From contig NZ_SEWG01000008.1 in NCBI RefSeq assembly GCF_004168255.1, positions 62,001 to 126,000 on the forward strand: a stretch of DNA of 64,000 bases, read 5' to 3'. The translations under genes were made by a program, and so were the position numbers. Shown here piece by piece: positions 1 through 8,251 of the stretch (positions are counted from its first letter, which is position 1; the number at the start of each line of letters is the position of its first letter). The stretch is from Mucilaginibacter terrigena (GTDB lineage: Bacteria; Bacteroidota; Bacteroidia; Sphingobacteriales; Sphingobacteriaceae). The notes below the pieces were generated by a model that was not told the origin of the DNA, ran no database searches, and was given only the letters and a program-made list of their open reading frames with translations.

Positions 1-18
1 CAACGTATAACTTTCTGG

Positions 19-45
19 CTTTCGGACTTTTCCGACTTTCGGACT
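19..45. repeat. Short direct repeat CTTTCGGACT upstream of yicC
   Basis: The 10-mer CTTTCGGACT occurs at 19-28 and again at 36-45, in pyrimidine-rich sequence just upstream of the yicC promoter. It looks like intergenic filler; no regulator is known to me for it. Confidence 0.5.
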
Positions 46-52
46 AAAAAAC

Positions 53-60
53 TATCTTTG
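53..60 (+). promoter_or_regulatory. TAnnTTTG -7 box of yicC (probably leaderless)
   Basis: TATCTTTG matches the Bacteroidetes -7 consensus TAnnTTTG. Only three bases separate it from the ATG at 64, so transcription should begin at or next to the start codon and leave no room for a Shine-Dalgarno site. Confidence 0.75.
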
Positions 61-63
61 CGC

Positions 64-939
64 ATGATAAAATCCATGACAGGGTATGGAATTGCCAGTT
101 ATGACTCCGGCAAAACAAAATATACCGTTGAGATCAAATCCCTGAACAGTAAATTTCTTGAATTATCCCTGCGCCTGCCCAAAATATTTTCTGAAAAAGA
201 ATTTCAGTTACGTAACGATTGCAGCAAGCAGATAGACCGTGGTAAAGTAAACCTTTCTATCAATGTAGAGCAGGCAACCTCCAATGTAAAAGCCGCCGGT
301 ATTGACCGTGAACTGCTTAAACATTATTATAACCAGCTTAAAAGCGTAAGCGACGAGCTTAACGAACCCGGTGGCAACCTGCTGCAGTTAGCCTTAGGCT
401 TGCCCGAAGTTGTTAAGTACGAAGAAGATACCGTATCTGATGATGAATGGAAACTGGTTGAAAAAACTTTTCAGCAAGCTATGGCTGCCTTTCAGCAGTT
501 CCGTAGTGATGAGGGGAATGTATTGGAGCAGGATATTAAAATGCGTATCGGCATTATCCTGAAAAACCTGGAACTGGTTGAGGTTGAAGAACCAAAACGG
601 GTACCTATCATCCGCGAGCGACTGAACCAGTTTTTAAGCGAAGCCGTGGGCGCCGAGAGTATGGACAAAAACCGCTTTGAGCAGGAACTGATCTATTTTA
701 TAGATAAACTTGACATTACGGAAGAAAAGATCCGCCTTAAAGCGCATTGCGAATACTTCATCGAAACATTGAAAAATGCCGATGCTAACGGTAAAAAGCT
801 GGGCTTTATTTCGCAGGAAATTGGGCGCGAAATAAATACATTGGGTTCTAAAGCAAACGACGCTAACATGCAAAAGCTTGTTGTAGGCATGAAAGAAGAA
901 CTTGAAAAAATTAAAGAACAATTACTTAATGTGTTATAA
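64..939 (+). CDS. yicC: YicC family endoribonuclease
   Basis: YicC/YloC family protein of about 291 residues, the usual length. The N-terminal MIKSMTGYG signature and the conserved C-terminal region (GFISQEIGREINTLGSKAND, near residues 241-260) identify it. Family members have recently been characterised as RNA endonucleases. The start is set at the ATG at 64; a TTG two codons upstream lies on the -7 box and is unlikely. gmk follows after 90 bp, an association also seen in Firmicutes (yloC-gmk). Function is inferred from family only. Confidence 0.9.
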   Translation: MIKSMTGYGIASYDSGKTKYTVEIKSLNSKFLELSLRLPKIFSEKEFQLRNDCSKQIDRGKVNLSINVEQATSNVKAAGIDRELLKHYYNQLKSVSDELNEPGGNLLQLALGLPEVVKYEEDTVSDDEWKLVEKTFQQAMAAFQQFRSDEGNVLEQDIKMRIGIILKNLELVEVEEPKRVPIIRERLNQFLSEAVGAESMDKNRFEQELIYFIDKLDITEEKIRLKAHCEYFIETLKNADANGKKLGFISQEIGREINTLGSKANDANMQKLVVGMKEELEKIKEQLLNVL

Positions 940-942
940 AGT

Positions 943-1026
943 TTAAAGGTTTGAATGTTGAAAAGTTGGAATGTTAACTCCACGGCCTACAACATTTAAA
1001 CGTTCCAACATTACAACTTTCCAACA
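943..1026. repeat. Imperfect palindromic intergenic repeat between yicC and gmk
   Basis: The yicC-gmk spacer has words on opposite strands, GTTGGAATGTTAA near 965-977 and TTAAACGTTCCAAC near 996-1010, followed by another TTCCAAC. The arms can fold on each other. There is no poly-T tail, so it is not a standard terminator. It looks like a degenerate member of an intergenic repeat family. Confidence 0.4.
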
Positions 1027-1029
1027 ATA

Positions 1030-1596
1030 ATGAAAGAAGGTAAACTCATCATATTTTCGGCCCCGTCGGGTGCAGGTAAAACCACCATAGTACATCACCT
1101 GCTTGGGCAGATACCGAATCTGGAGTTTTCTATTTCGGCTACTACCAGGCCGGCGCGCGGCGAAGAACAGGACGGTAAGGACTATTACTTCATAAGCCTG
1201 CCCGAGTTTACCCACCGTATAGCAAAAAAGCAGTTTGTAGAGTTTGAAGAGGTTTACACCGGTACCTTTTACGGTACACTTCGTACCGAGATAGAGCGCA
1301 TTTGGGCAAAAGGCAAAACCGTTATTTTTGATATTGATGTAGAAGGCGGTATGCACCTTAAACGCAAGTACGGCGAGCAGGCGCTGGCAATATTTGTACA
1401 GCCGCCATCGCTGGAAGTTTTAAAAGAACGCCTTACCGGCCGCGGTACCGATAGCCCCGAAAAGCTGAAGGAACGCTTTTTAAAAGCTGAAAAAGAACTT
1501 AATTACGCGCCCCAGTTTGATATTATCCTTAAAAATTACGATCTTGAAACGGCTTGCAAGGAAGCGGAGGAATTGGTTACCAATTTTATTGGATAA
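1030..1596 (+). CDS. gmk: Guanylate kinase
   Basis: Phosphorylates GMP to GDP with ATP, in guanine nucleotide synthesis in the cytoplasm. The P-loop APSGAGKTT is at residues 11-19, and the GMP-binding signature TTRPARGEEQDGKDYYF at about 38-54. At 188 residues it has the usual compact length. It reads in the same direction as yicC upstream and nadD downstream, a housekeeping cluster with spacers of about 90-100 bp, so co-transcription is possible but not obvious. Confidence 0.96.
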   Translation: MKEGKLIIFSAPSGAGKTTIVHHLLGQIPNLEFSISATTRPARGEEQDGKDYYFISLPEFTHRIAKKQFVEFEEVYTGTFYGTLRTEIERIWAKGKTVIFDIDVEGGMHLKRKYGEQALAIFVQPPSLEVLKERLTGRGTDSPEKLKERFLKAEKELNYAPQFDIILKNYDLETACKEAEELVTNFIG

Positions 1597-1693
1597 TAGC
1601 TGGCGGTTATCGCTCTAAGCGCTCTTACTTCTACCGCCACACGTTCATATTATTCTTCTACTATGATCCATGAACTATTAACCATCAGCAAGA

Positions 1694-2269
1694 ATGAAGA
1701 TAGGCTTACTATTCGGTTCATTTAATCCTATACATATCGGGCATTTAATTATTGCCAACTACATGGCCAACCATACCACGCTGGATAAAGTTTGGTTGGT
1801 GGTATCGCCCCAAAACCCCTTAAAAAAGTACGGCGACCTGATCAACACTTACGACAGGCTGGAAATGGCCAAACTGGCTACCGATAATGCCACCAATATT
1901 ACCGTAAGCGATGTGGAACTAAAATTACCACAACCGTCATACACTATTGATACCCTTACCCATTTAAAAGAGAAATATCCCGAACACGAGTTTGCGCTTA
2001 TTATGGGATCTGATAACCTGGCAACCATTCATAAATGGAAAAACTATAAGCTGATATTGCGCGATTACCAGGTTTATGTTTACCCGCGCCCCGGCTATGA
2101 AAACGCCGAATTTGCATCGCACCCATCCGTTACCATTACTATGACGCCTCTGATGGAGTTATCGGCGACTTTTATCCGTAAATCGCTGGCCGAGAAAAAG
2201 AATGTGCAATATTTTGTACCGGACGCTGTTTTAAAATTTATAGAGAGTAAAAGTCTGTACAGGATTTAA
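1694..2269 (+). CDS. nadD: Nicotinate-nucleotide adenylyltransferase
   Basis: Transfers AMP from ATP to nicotinate mononucleotide, giving deamido-NAD in NAD synthesis. The nucleotidyltransferase motif GSFNPIHIGH is at residues 8-17, with the HxGH-type histidines at 14 and 17. The second motif appears as SATFIR near residue 160. Length (191 aa) is normal. It lies downstream of gmk, and the toxin-antitoxin module begins 28 bp after its stop, so read-through into that module is possible. Confidence 0.95.
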   Translation: MKIGLLFGSFNPIHIGHLIIANYMANHTTLDKVWLVVSPQNPLKKYGDLINTYDRLEMAKLATDNATNITVSDVELKLPQPSYTIDTLTHLKEKYPEHEFALIMGSDNLATIHKWKNYKLILRDYQVYVYPRPGYENAEFASHPSVTITMTPLMELSATFIRKSLAEKKNVQYFVPDAVLKFIESKSLYRI

Positions 2270-2297
2270 GTTTGTATATTTATAAAAAGGAGTTGCT

Positions 2298-2477
2298 ATG
2301 CTAACAAAGGATAAAGTAAAAGAACTTGTCGATCACATGCCTGATACATTTTCGGTAGATGATCTGGTAGAAAAAATAATCATCCTTCAAAAAATCGAGA
2401 TTGCGCGTAAACAGATTGAAAACGGGGAATTTTTAACCGAAGAAGAATTAGACGCTGAGATTGAGAAGTGGGACTAA
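2298..2477 (+). CDS. Antitoxin of a ParE/RelE-type module (59 aa)
   Basis: A small gene that starts at ATG 2298 behind a good Shine-Dalgarno sequence (AAAAAGGAG, 2285-2293) and ends with TAA at 2475-2477. The product MLTKDKVKELVDHM... has an acidic C-terminal part (EEELDAEIEKW), as in short antitoxins that precede ParE-type toxins in Bacteroidetes. It overlaps the toxin start by 10 nt, which supports translational coupling. It should bind the downstream toxin and autoregulate the pair. The family is inferred mostly from position, since the sequence itself is short and generic. Confidence 0.72.
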   Translation: MLTKDKVKELVDHMPDTFSVDDLVEKIIILQKIEIARKQIENGEFLTEEELDAEIEKWD

Positions 2478-2782
2478 CCATTATTTATTCTCATATCGCA
2501 AGGCGCGACATGAGGGCTATTTATAATTTTATCCGGCGAGACTCCTTATTTTATGCCCAAAAGGAAGTAAAAGATATTCGCACCGCTGTAAAAAAGCTAA
2601 AGTTAAATTCCCAATTGGGTCGAAAATTTGAAGAATTTGATGATGAATTAACTCGCGAACTTATTTTTAAAAATTATCGAATCATTTACGACATAGTTCC
2701 TGATAAGCACATCATCATTCTTTCTATCCATCACCACTCCCGCAGCCTAAGCAACAACCCGGCTTTTACGTCAGAGGATTAG
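2468..2782 (+). CDS. ParE/RelE-superfamily toxin
   Basis: A 104-residue basic protein in the ParE/RelE fold family. The N-terminus (IARRDMRAIYNFI) is the typical first helix, and the C-terminal strands YRIIYDI and IILSIHHHSR fit the ParE pattern YRIxYxI...VxIxxIxHxxR. It begins at a GTG inside the end of the antitoxin gene, with a 10-nt overlap. ParE-like members inhibit gyrase and RelE-like members cut mRNA; the sequence alone does not decide, though the terminal H-x-x-R favours ParE-like. Confidence 0.8.
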   Translation: MGLTIIYSHIARRDMRAIYNFIRRDSLFYAQKEVKDIRTAVKKLKLNSQLGRKFEEFDDELTRELIFKNYRIIYDIVPDKHIIILSIHHHSRSLSNNPAFTSED

Positions 2783-2814
2783 TCTTTCTGCTTTCGCCTT
2801 TCAGCTTAACACTC

Positions 2815-2822
2815 TATCTTTG
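2815..2822 (+). promoter_or_regulatory. TAnnTTTG -7 box of miaE (probably leaderless)
   Basis: TATCTTTG sits four bases before the GTG start at 2827. This spacing predicts transcription from the start codon itself. Confidence 0.7.
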
Positions 2823-2826
2823 CCTT

Positions 2827-3426
2827 GTGAGCGAGAAAACCATCCTTAAACTTCAGTTACCTACCGACCCGCTATGGGTTAAGAACGTTGTAGAAAGCAA
2901 TATTGAAGAGCTGTTAACCGACCATGCGTATTGCGAGCAAAAAGCGGCCACAAATGCTATCACCCTCATCGTTCAAAACCCAAACCTGAGCGATGTGGTG
3001 CAGGAAATGATAGCACTTGCCCAGGAGGAGATGGATCACTTTAAGCGCGTGCACGAAATTTTGCTGCAGCGTGGCTTTACTTTGGGTAAAGAACGCAAGG
3101 ATAATTATGTGAACGAACTACGCAAATTTATCATTGTAGGCGGTGGCCGCGAGGCGCAACTCATAGACAGGCTGCTATTTTCGGCCATGATAGAGGCCCG
3201 CAGCTGCGAACGCTTTAAGGTGCTATCAGAAAATATTAACGACGAGGCGCTTTCTATATTTTATCACGAACTGATGGTGAGCGAGGCAACCCACTACGCC
3301 ATGTTTTTAAGGCTTGCCAAGAAACACGCGGTAGAGATTGACGTAGATGCCCGCTGGAAGGAGTTTTTGGCTTACGAAGCGCAGGTGATCCAGAATTACG
3401 GCAAGGGCGAAACTATACACGGCTAA
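2827..3426 (+). CDS. miaE: tRNA-(ms2io6A)-hydroxylase MiaE
   Basis: A ferritin-like diiron monooxygenase that hydroxylates the isopentenyl group of ms2i6A37 in tRNAs reading UNN codons. Four-helix iron ligands can be seen: the early HAYCEQKAA helix, the E-x-x-H pair in AQEEMDHFKRVH, an E in MIEARSCERF, and the E-x-x-H pair in VSEATHYAMF. At 199 residues it has the length of the family. It starts at GTG 2827 just behind a -7 box. It stands alone, with the neighbouring monooxygenase gene convergent to it. Confidence 0.93.
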   Translation: MSEKTILKLQLPTDPLWVKNVVESNIEELLTDHAYCEQKAATNAITLIVQNPNLSDVVQEMIALAQEEMDHFKRVHEILLQRGFTLGKERKDNYVNELRKFIIVGGGREAQLIDRLLFSAMIEARSCERFKVLSENINDEALSIFYHELMVSEATHYAMFLRLAKKHAVEIDVDARWKEFLAYEAQVIQNYGKGETIHG

Positions 3427-3476
3427 TATAGGTTTGACAAATTTAAAATTGTTAAATCTGGCCAATTCAAATCTTA

Positions 3477-5072
3477 CTAATTGAACCCTGCCACATTACG
3501 TAAATAGTTGTTCATCATTTCAATATCTACTATATCATTCATATAGCAAATATGCATATCCGGGCGGATAATAAGGGCTTTACGCATGCCGGGCTTTAAC
3601 TCAAAGGCTTCAAAAATATGCCAGTTGGTATTTGAGGGCGGCAGGTGAAAAAAGTTTATCCGGCCCTGGTAGTGCTGCGTTATCCATTTGGCAAGGGTAA
3701 ACAAATAGCTTTCCTTTATCTCGCCCAGGGTGATTAGCGTGAAACCCGGTTTACTGCACCAGGCATGGATATCGGTCCTGGTCTTTTTCTTTTCGTCGAA
3801 GATCTCCAGGTACGGCAGGCGGTCGCCGGCTTTTATTTTGGTATCCTGCCCCAGGTGCAGGTTTATTTTGCTATCGCGATAGCTGATGCCTGTTTGCGAT
3901 ACCTGTTTAAAAAAATACCGGCGCGATGTTTCATTTTTCCATACCAGTTTTAACACATTTGGTATAATGTACCGTTTTAACAACCCGCTAAACCAGCTTC
4001 GGGAGGTGATCACATTAAACATACGGTCCGTAGTGCTAAGTAAATCCTTGGCCACAGGCATGCGTTCAATAGCGTAGCTGCTCAGGATGCTGTCTTTTAT
4101 TTGTCTGTTAATTACAGCAGCCAGTTTCCAGCCCAGGTTATAAGCATCCTGCAGACCAGTGTTCATGCCCTGCCCGCCAACCGGTGAATGGATATGCGCG
4201 GCATCGCCAATTAAATAACACCTGCCATCGCTAAACTTTTCGGCCATGCGGTGGTGCAGTTTATAGGTGGTGAACCAGTTAACCTGATCGATCTCTATTC
4301 CAACTCCGGTAATATTTTGCAGTTGTGGCAGCACATCGTTCATTTGCAGGTCTTCCCTTTCTTCCAATCCATCCGGCAAACTGGCTACTATCCTAAACGA
4401 CCGTTCTTCAGGCATCGGGAAAAACCCCGCGAAACCTTTCTTAGCCACAAACAGGTTTACTACCTCGCCATTCATGGCACTGGTCAGCTTAACATCCGCC
4501 AGGTAAAATTTATGCTGATAGGTATCGCCGGTAAACGGGATAGCCAGTTGCTTACGCACCACACTGTGCGCGCCATCGGCACCTATAACGTAATCGCAGG
4601 TAAGCTCATAAGTACTTTCGCCGTTTTGCAGGGTAGCAGTAACAGCGCCTGTATCTTGCTTCAGACCCACAAGGGTAGTTTCCCAGTAAACCGGGCAACA
4701 GGCGGTAGTTAAGTATTCCAGCAGGGTGCGTTCGTTTTTGCTTTGCTGGTACAGGTGAATAAAGGGGAACAGCGTTTGGGTATCGCCCATTTCCTTTAAC
4801 GAGAGCGAAACCAACTGCTCGCCGCCCATATTAAAAGATAAGCCGCCGGCCTGTTTGCCCCCGTTGAGAACTTTATCTATGACCCCTAACTGCCTGTAAA
4901 TTTCCAGTGAACGCGCCTGTACCGCTAATGCCTTAGATTGATTGGTGGGACCTTGCTTAATATCAATAATAACAGGCTGCACACCGTTGCGCAGTAATTG
5001 CGCGGCCATCATCAAACCGGATGGCCCGGCGCCAACTATCAGTACACTGGTATGCCGCGGAAGGGCTATCAT
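3477..5072 (-). CDS. FAD-dependent aromatic monooxygenase (PHBH/phenol hydroxylase type)
   Basis: Group A flavoprotein monooxygenase of 531 residues. Three FAD motifs are clear: GAGPSG at 14-19, DG at 166-167 (GADGAHS), and GDAAHIHSPVGGQGMN at 289-304. The last ~80 residues look like the thioredoxin-like tail common in phenol- and pentachlorophenol-hydroxylase relatives, including rifampicin and tetracycline oxidases. No neighbouring aromatic-degradation genes are present, so the substrate is unknown; antibiotic or quinone hydroxylation are options. The RsmI-like gene lies 6 bp upstream, so the two probably form an operon. Confidence 0.85.
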   Translation of the reverse strand: MIALPRHTSVLIVGAGPSGLMMAAQLLRNGVQPVIIDIKQGPTNQSKALAVQARSLEIYRQLGVIDKVLNGGKQAGGLSFNMGGEQLVSLSLKEMGDTQTLFPFIHLYQQSKNERTLLEYLTTACCPVYWETTLVGLKQDTGAVTATLQNGESTYELTCDYVIGADGAHSVVRKQLAIPFTGDTYQHKFYLADVKLTSAMNGEVVNLFVAKKGFAGFFPMPEERSFRIVASLPDGLEEREDLQMNDVLPQLQNITGVGIEIDQVNWFTTYKLHHRMAEKFSDGRCYLIGDAAHIHSPVGGQGMNTGLQDAYNLGWKLAAVINRQIKDSILSSYAIERMPVAKDLLSTTDRMFNVITSRSWFSGLLKRYIIPNVLKLVWKNETSRRYFFKQVSQTGISYRDSKINLHLGQDTKIKAGDRLPYLEIFDEKKKTRTDIHAWCSKPGFTLITLGEIKESYLFTLAKWITQHYQGRINFFHLPPSNTNWHIFEAFELKPGMRKALIIRPDMHICYMNDIVDIEMMNNYLRNVAGFN

Positions 5073-5078
5073 CTCATT

Positions 5079-5789
5079 TTAGGCATGAAATAGTAAATAT
5101 ATAGCCGGGCGCTTACGCAGGTCGGGCACTTGCTTTAACCATTCGGCTATGGGCATGGTTTTAATAAATTCCGTAGGCGCGGTGATATCGCAGGCAATGC
5201 AAAGCCTTGTTGTGGGCTTGCAGGTTCTCAATACTTCCTGCAGCATACTATCGTTACGGAACGGCGTTTCGATGAATAGTTGTGTTTGCTTATTATTTAT
5301 AGCCAGGGTTTCCAGTTCCTTAATGCGCTTGCTGCGCTCTAATTTATCAATAGGCAAATAACCGTGGAAGGTGAAGCTTTGTCCGCTAAATCCCGATGCC
5401 ATCAGCGCCAGCAAAATAGAGCTTGGGCCAACCAGCGGCACAACCTTTATACCCTTGCGGTGCGCCTCGGCTACGATATCCGCGCCTGGGTCGGCAATGC
5501 CCGGGCAGCCGGCTTCGCTCATCAGGCCAACGTCCTTACCCACAACCAATCCTCTAAAAAACTCCTTTAGGCCGGCGTCGCGGTTGTGTTTACCATAGTC
5601 GTGGATCACCAGCTCGCTTTGCGGGGTTTTAAGTCCGGCCAGCTTTAAAAAACGGCGGGCGGTTTTTTCGTTCTCAACAATGTATTCGTTTACATGGTTA
5701 ATGGTATCAACCAAATAAGGAGTAAACGATTGGGCCGCGGCCTCATCTGCAAGGGGTACAGGTATTAAAAAGAGGGTTCCGTAGGCCAT
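5079..5789 (-). CDS. RsmI-like SAM-dependent methyltransferase (tetrapyrrole methylase fold)
   Basis: The 236-residue protein has the tetrapyrrole methylase fold used by RsmI, which 2'-O-methylates C1402 of 16S rRNA. The SAM-binding region reads MSEAGCPGIADPG, where canonical RsmI has VSDAGTPAISDPG, and the downstream VGPSSILLALMASG block is kept. The N-terminal LFLIPVPLAD replaces the usual VPTPIGN. These differences mark a Bacteroidetes paralogue, so the 16S target is not certain. Upstream of the FAD monooxygenase in the same direction. Confidence 0.8.
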   Translation of the reverse strand: MAYGTLFLIPVPLADEAAAQSFTPYLVDTINHVNEYIVENEKTARRFLKLAGLKTPQSELVIHDYGKHNRDAGLKEFFRGLVVGKDVGLMSEAGCPGIADPGADIVAEAHRKGIKVVPLVGPSSILLALMASGFSGQSFTFHGYLPIDKLERSKRIKELETLAINNKQTQLFIETPFRNDSMLQEVLRTCKPTTRLCIACDITAPTEFIKTMPIAEWLKQVPDLRKRPAIYLLFHA

Positions 5790-5804
5790 AATATTATACG
5801 TTTT

Positions 5805-5841
5805 AAGCCCCCTCTAAATCTCCCCCGTTAGGGGAGACTTT
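5805..5841. repeat. REP-like palindrome, CTCCCC family (copy 1)
   Basis: A 37-bp element with a CTCCCCC-GTTA-GGGGAG core in the spacer between the aminotransferase end and the RsmI-like gene. It is identical to the copy at 7151-7187. Confidence 0.8.
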
Positions 5842-5861
5842 AAGAAAACTGGATTAAATTT

Positions 5862-7118
5862 TTATTTCAATTTCGCAAGCGCCTGGCGGATGCGTGGTAT
5901 CATTTGCTGGATATCGCTTAATGTGCTTGCCCCTACCGATGCCCTGAACCAGGTTACTTCTTCGCCGGTGCCAAATGCCGAGAACGGCACAAAGGCAACG
6001 CCCGCTTCCTTGATCAGGTAGAAATTCACATCCGCCGAGTTGTTTAGTACCTGCCCATCCGGTGTGGTTTTGCCGGTATAATCAACCCTTACGGTTAAGT
6101 AAATAGCACCCATCGGCTCGATAGAATCTACACTTAAGCCTTCCGCTTTTAAGGCCTGGAAACCTTCGTGAAGTGTACTTAAACTGGCCTGAATGTTACC
6201 CTTCAGTTTATCAAGGTAAGTATTAACGTAGGTCTCGTTTTTAAGATATTCGGCCATAGCAACCTGCTCCGCCTTTGGCGACCATGCGCCCATGTGGCCA
6301 ACTATGGCTTTCATATTAGTGATTATTTCGGCCGGGCCAAAGCCCCAGCCCACGCGTACGCCCGTGGCCGCAAAACATTTCGATCCGCCGTCAATAAATA
6401 CGGTGTAATCCTTCAACTCGGGGCGCAGGGTTACCGGGTCGTAATGTTTGTATTCGCCAAAGGTTAATTGCGAGTAGATTTGATCGTATAGTAAATACAA
6501 TGGTTTCTCATCCCCACCACGGCTTTTATTTTCAGCGATCACCAGGTCACAAATTTCTTCCAGGTCCTTTTTGCCAAACATGGTACCTGTAGGGTTTAAC
6601 GGCGAGCATAATGCCAGCATGGTAGCGCCCTTTAAATGCGGGGCAATTTCATCCGCTGTAGGCATAAAGTTGTTTCCGGCACGGGTTTCTACCAAAATCG
6701 CTTCGGCACCTGTCAAGTCGCAATAATGGTTATTGTTCCACGATGGTGTCGGAAAAACCACTTTATCACCCGGGTCAACCAGGGCCAGGTAGGTAGAATA
6801 TATCAATGGGCGTGAACCACCCGATATTAAGATCTGGTTAGCAGCGTACTCCAAACCCATCCTGTTTTTAAGAAACGCCGATACACTTTCGCGCAGGCTC
6901 AGCATCCCATCGGCAGGCGGGTAATTGGTTTGATTATGGTTATAGGCATCAATAATGCCGTCTTTCAGTTCTGTCGGGATAGGATAAATATCAGCATCAA
7001 AATCGCCAATGGTTAGGTTAGCAATGTTTTGTCCCTGCTTTTTTAATTCGTTTATTTCGCCGGCTATTTTTATGATCTCGGAGCCGTGTAAATTTTGCGC
7101 TAATACTGATACTTTCAT
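5862..7118 (-). CDS. Class I/II PLP-dependent aminotransferase (aspartate aminotransferase fold)
   Basis: Fold-type I aminotransferase of 418 residues from the ATG at 7118. An upstream in-frame codon at 7151 falls in the repeat element and is not favoured. Visible PLP motifs: SPLNPTG near 172-178, the PLP-contacting Asp in YDQIY near 212, and the Schiff-base Lys in GGSKCFAATG near 247 followed by VRVGWG. The substrate is not readable; aspartate, aromatic or branched-chain amino acids are possible. It is bracketed by two identical 37-bp repeats in the same orientation. Confidence 0.85.
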   Translation of the reverse strand: MKVSVLAQNLHGSEIIKIAGEINELKKQGQNIANLTIGDFDADIYPIPTELKDGIIDAYNHNQTNYPPADGMLSLRESVSAFLKNRMGLEYAANQILISGGSRPLIYSTYLALVDPGDKVVFPTPSWNNNHYCDLTGAEAILVETRAGNNFMPTADEIAPHLKGATMLALCSPLNPTGTMFGKKDLEEICDLVIAENKSRGGDEKPLYLLYDQIYSQLTFGEYKHYDPVTLRPELKDYTVFIDGGSKCFAATGVRVGWGFGPAEIITNMKAIVGHMGAWSPKAEQVAMAEYLKNETYVNTYLDKLKGNIQASLSTLHEGFQALKAEGLSVDSIEPMGAIYLTVRVDYTGKTTPDGQVLNNSADVNFYLIKEAGVAFVPFSAFGTGEEVTWFRASVGASTLSDIQQMIPRIRQALAKLK

Positions 7119-7150
7119 TGATAGATTAATTACAGGGGGTAAAGATAGCA

Positions 7151-7187
7151 AAGCCCCCTCTAAATCTCCCCCGTTAGGGGAGACTTT
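7151..7187. repeat. REP-like palindrome, CTCCCC family (copy 2)
   Basis: Identical over 37 bp to 5805-5841 and in the same orientation. It lies just upstream of the aminotransferase start. A degenerate related stretch (CCCATCTCCTTC...GGGGGTGAGG) follows at about 7199-7231. Confidence 0.8.
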
Positions 7188-7295
7188 TAAAAAAAAAGCC
7201 CATCTCCTTCAAAGAAGAATTGGGGGTGAGGCAAAAAGGGGAAGGACAAAAGAGCCAAAAGAAGAAAGACCAAAGCAAAAAGCTATTTCAATAAA

Positions 7296-7334
7296 AAAGC
7301 GAAAAGAAACATCAATTGATACTGCTTTTCGCTT
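7296..7334 (-). terminator. Rho-independent terminator of the desaturase gene
   Basis: The inverted repeat AAAGCGAAAAG / CTTTTCGCTTT brackets a 17-nt loop. On the minus strand it is followed by TTTTTTATTG. It lies just beyond the desaturase stop. Confidence 0.75.
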
Positions 7335-7356
7335 TATGCTTTAACCTTTCAACTTA

Positions 7357-8091
7357 TTACAAATATGCTTTCCTCAGCCGGATGATCCGCGCCCAGTGCA
7401 TCAGTTTCATGATAGGATAAACCGGGTCTATCTCGAACCATTTGGCGCCAAAGTTGGCGCTGTTTGGGCGTTTGTGATGGTTGTTCTGGAACAATTCGCC
7501 AAGCATCAGGAAATCAAACGGGGTTGTGTTTTTCGATTTATCGTTGTTATCAAAGTTTGAGTAACCGTATTTATGGCCGCACCAATTTACAATAGCGCCG
7601 TGTAAAGGGCCCATTATAAAATGGATAGGGATCAATAAATACATCCACCATTGTGTGGCAAATACCACGTAAAAGGCAATGTAAAACAAGCCGAATATAA
7701 TGCGCGATACGATAGATGAACCCACGTAATCTAAAAACTTCCACTCGGGGTAGTTACCTTTAAAGCGTTCCTCGGGCTCCTTCAATCTTTTCTCGTGCTT
7801 ACGGTAGCTTATGGCCGTGTAATACATCATCTGGAAAACATCCTTAAAAAAATGCGGCGAATGCGGGTCCTTCTCGGTATCGCTGTAAGCATGGTGCTCG
7901 CGGTGCATTATGGCATAAGCACGCGGGTTTAAATATGATGATCCCTGGAACAGATAAGTCATGATATGAAAGATGCGCTCAAAAAATTTATGGGTAGTAA
8001 ACATTTTATGAGAAGCGTACCTATGCAGAAAAAAAGTTTGGAAGAACAGTGATAAAAACCAGTGCCCTAAAAAGAAAATTAATATGATCAC
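7357..8091 (-). CDS. Acyl-CoA/fatty acid desaturase, membrane diiron type
   Basis: Inserts a cis double bond in acyl chains and so adjusts membrane fluidity. The three histidine boxes of integral-membrane desaturases are present: HRYASHK near residue 23, HREHHAYSD near 64, and NNHHKRP near 204. Hydrophobic segments at the N-terminus and around residues 130-165 fit four membrane spans. At 244 residues it is a short form of the stearoyl-CoA desaturase family. It has its own -7 box and terminator, so it is monocistronic. Confidence 0.9.
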   Translation of the reverse strand: MIILIFFLGHWFLSLFFQTFFLHRYASHKMFTTHKFFERIFHIMTYLFQGSSYLNPRAYAIMHREHHAYSDTEKDPHSPHFFKDVFQMMYYTAISYRKHEKRLKEPEERFKGNYPEWKFLDYVGSSIVSRIIFGLFYIAFYVVFATQWWMYLLIPIHFIMGPLHGAIVNWCGHKYGYSNFDNNDKSKNTTPFDFLMLGELFQNNHHKRPNSANFGAKWFEIDPVYPIMKLMHWARIIRLRKAYL

Positions 8092-8134
8092 AAAAATTAA
8101 ATTTAACGTGGATGTATATTATTTATAATGATTA

Positions 8135-8142
8135 CAAATATA
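8135..8142 (-). promoter_or_regulatory. TAnnTTTG -7 box of the desaturase gene
   Basis: On the minus strand this reads TATATTTG, a perfect consensus. It lies 43 nt upstream of the start, so this transcript has a leader. Confidence 0.65.
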
Positions 8143-8197
8143 CGATTAAAACCCCATTTGGGATTTAAAATTGATGTTTACTAATGTCATTATTACG

Positions 8198-8230
8198 AAA
8201 AAGCCGCTCAGAACATACTAAGCGGCTTTT
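8198..8230 (-). terminator. Terminator of the PA2169-family gene
   Basis: AAAAGCCGCT and AGCGGCTTTT form a 10-bp stem with a T-tract on either strand. It lies downstream of the gene that ends at 8252. Confidence 0.85.
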
Positions 8231-8251
8231 AAAAAGGATTTATTTTGAGGC

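Noticed and set aside
943-1356. Minus-strand open frame across the yicC-gmk spacer and into gmk
   Set aside because: Its N-terminal half is antisense to the well-supported gmk gene and the rest is repeat DNA.
3765-4712. Open frames on the plus strand inside the FAD monooxygenase gene
   Set aside because: They lie opposite a motif-rich gene, carry no recognisable domain or ribosome-binding site, and are shadows of its codon pattern.
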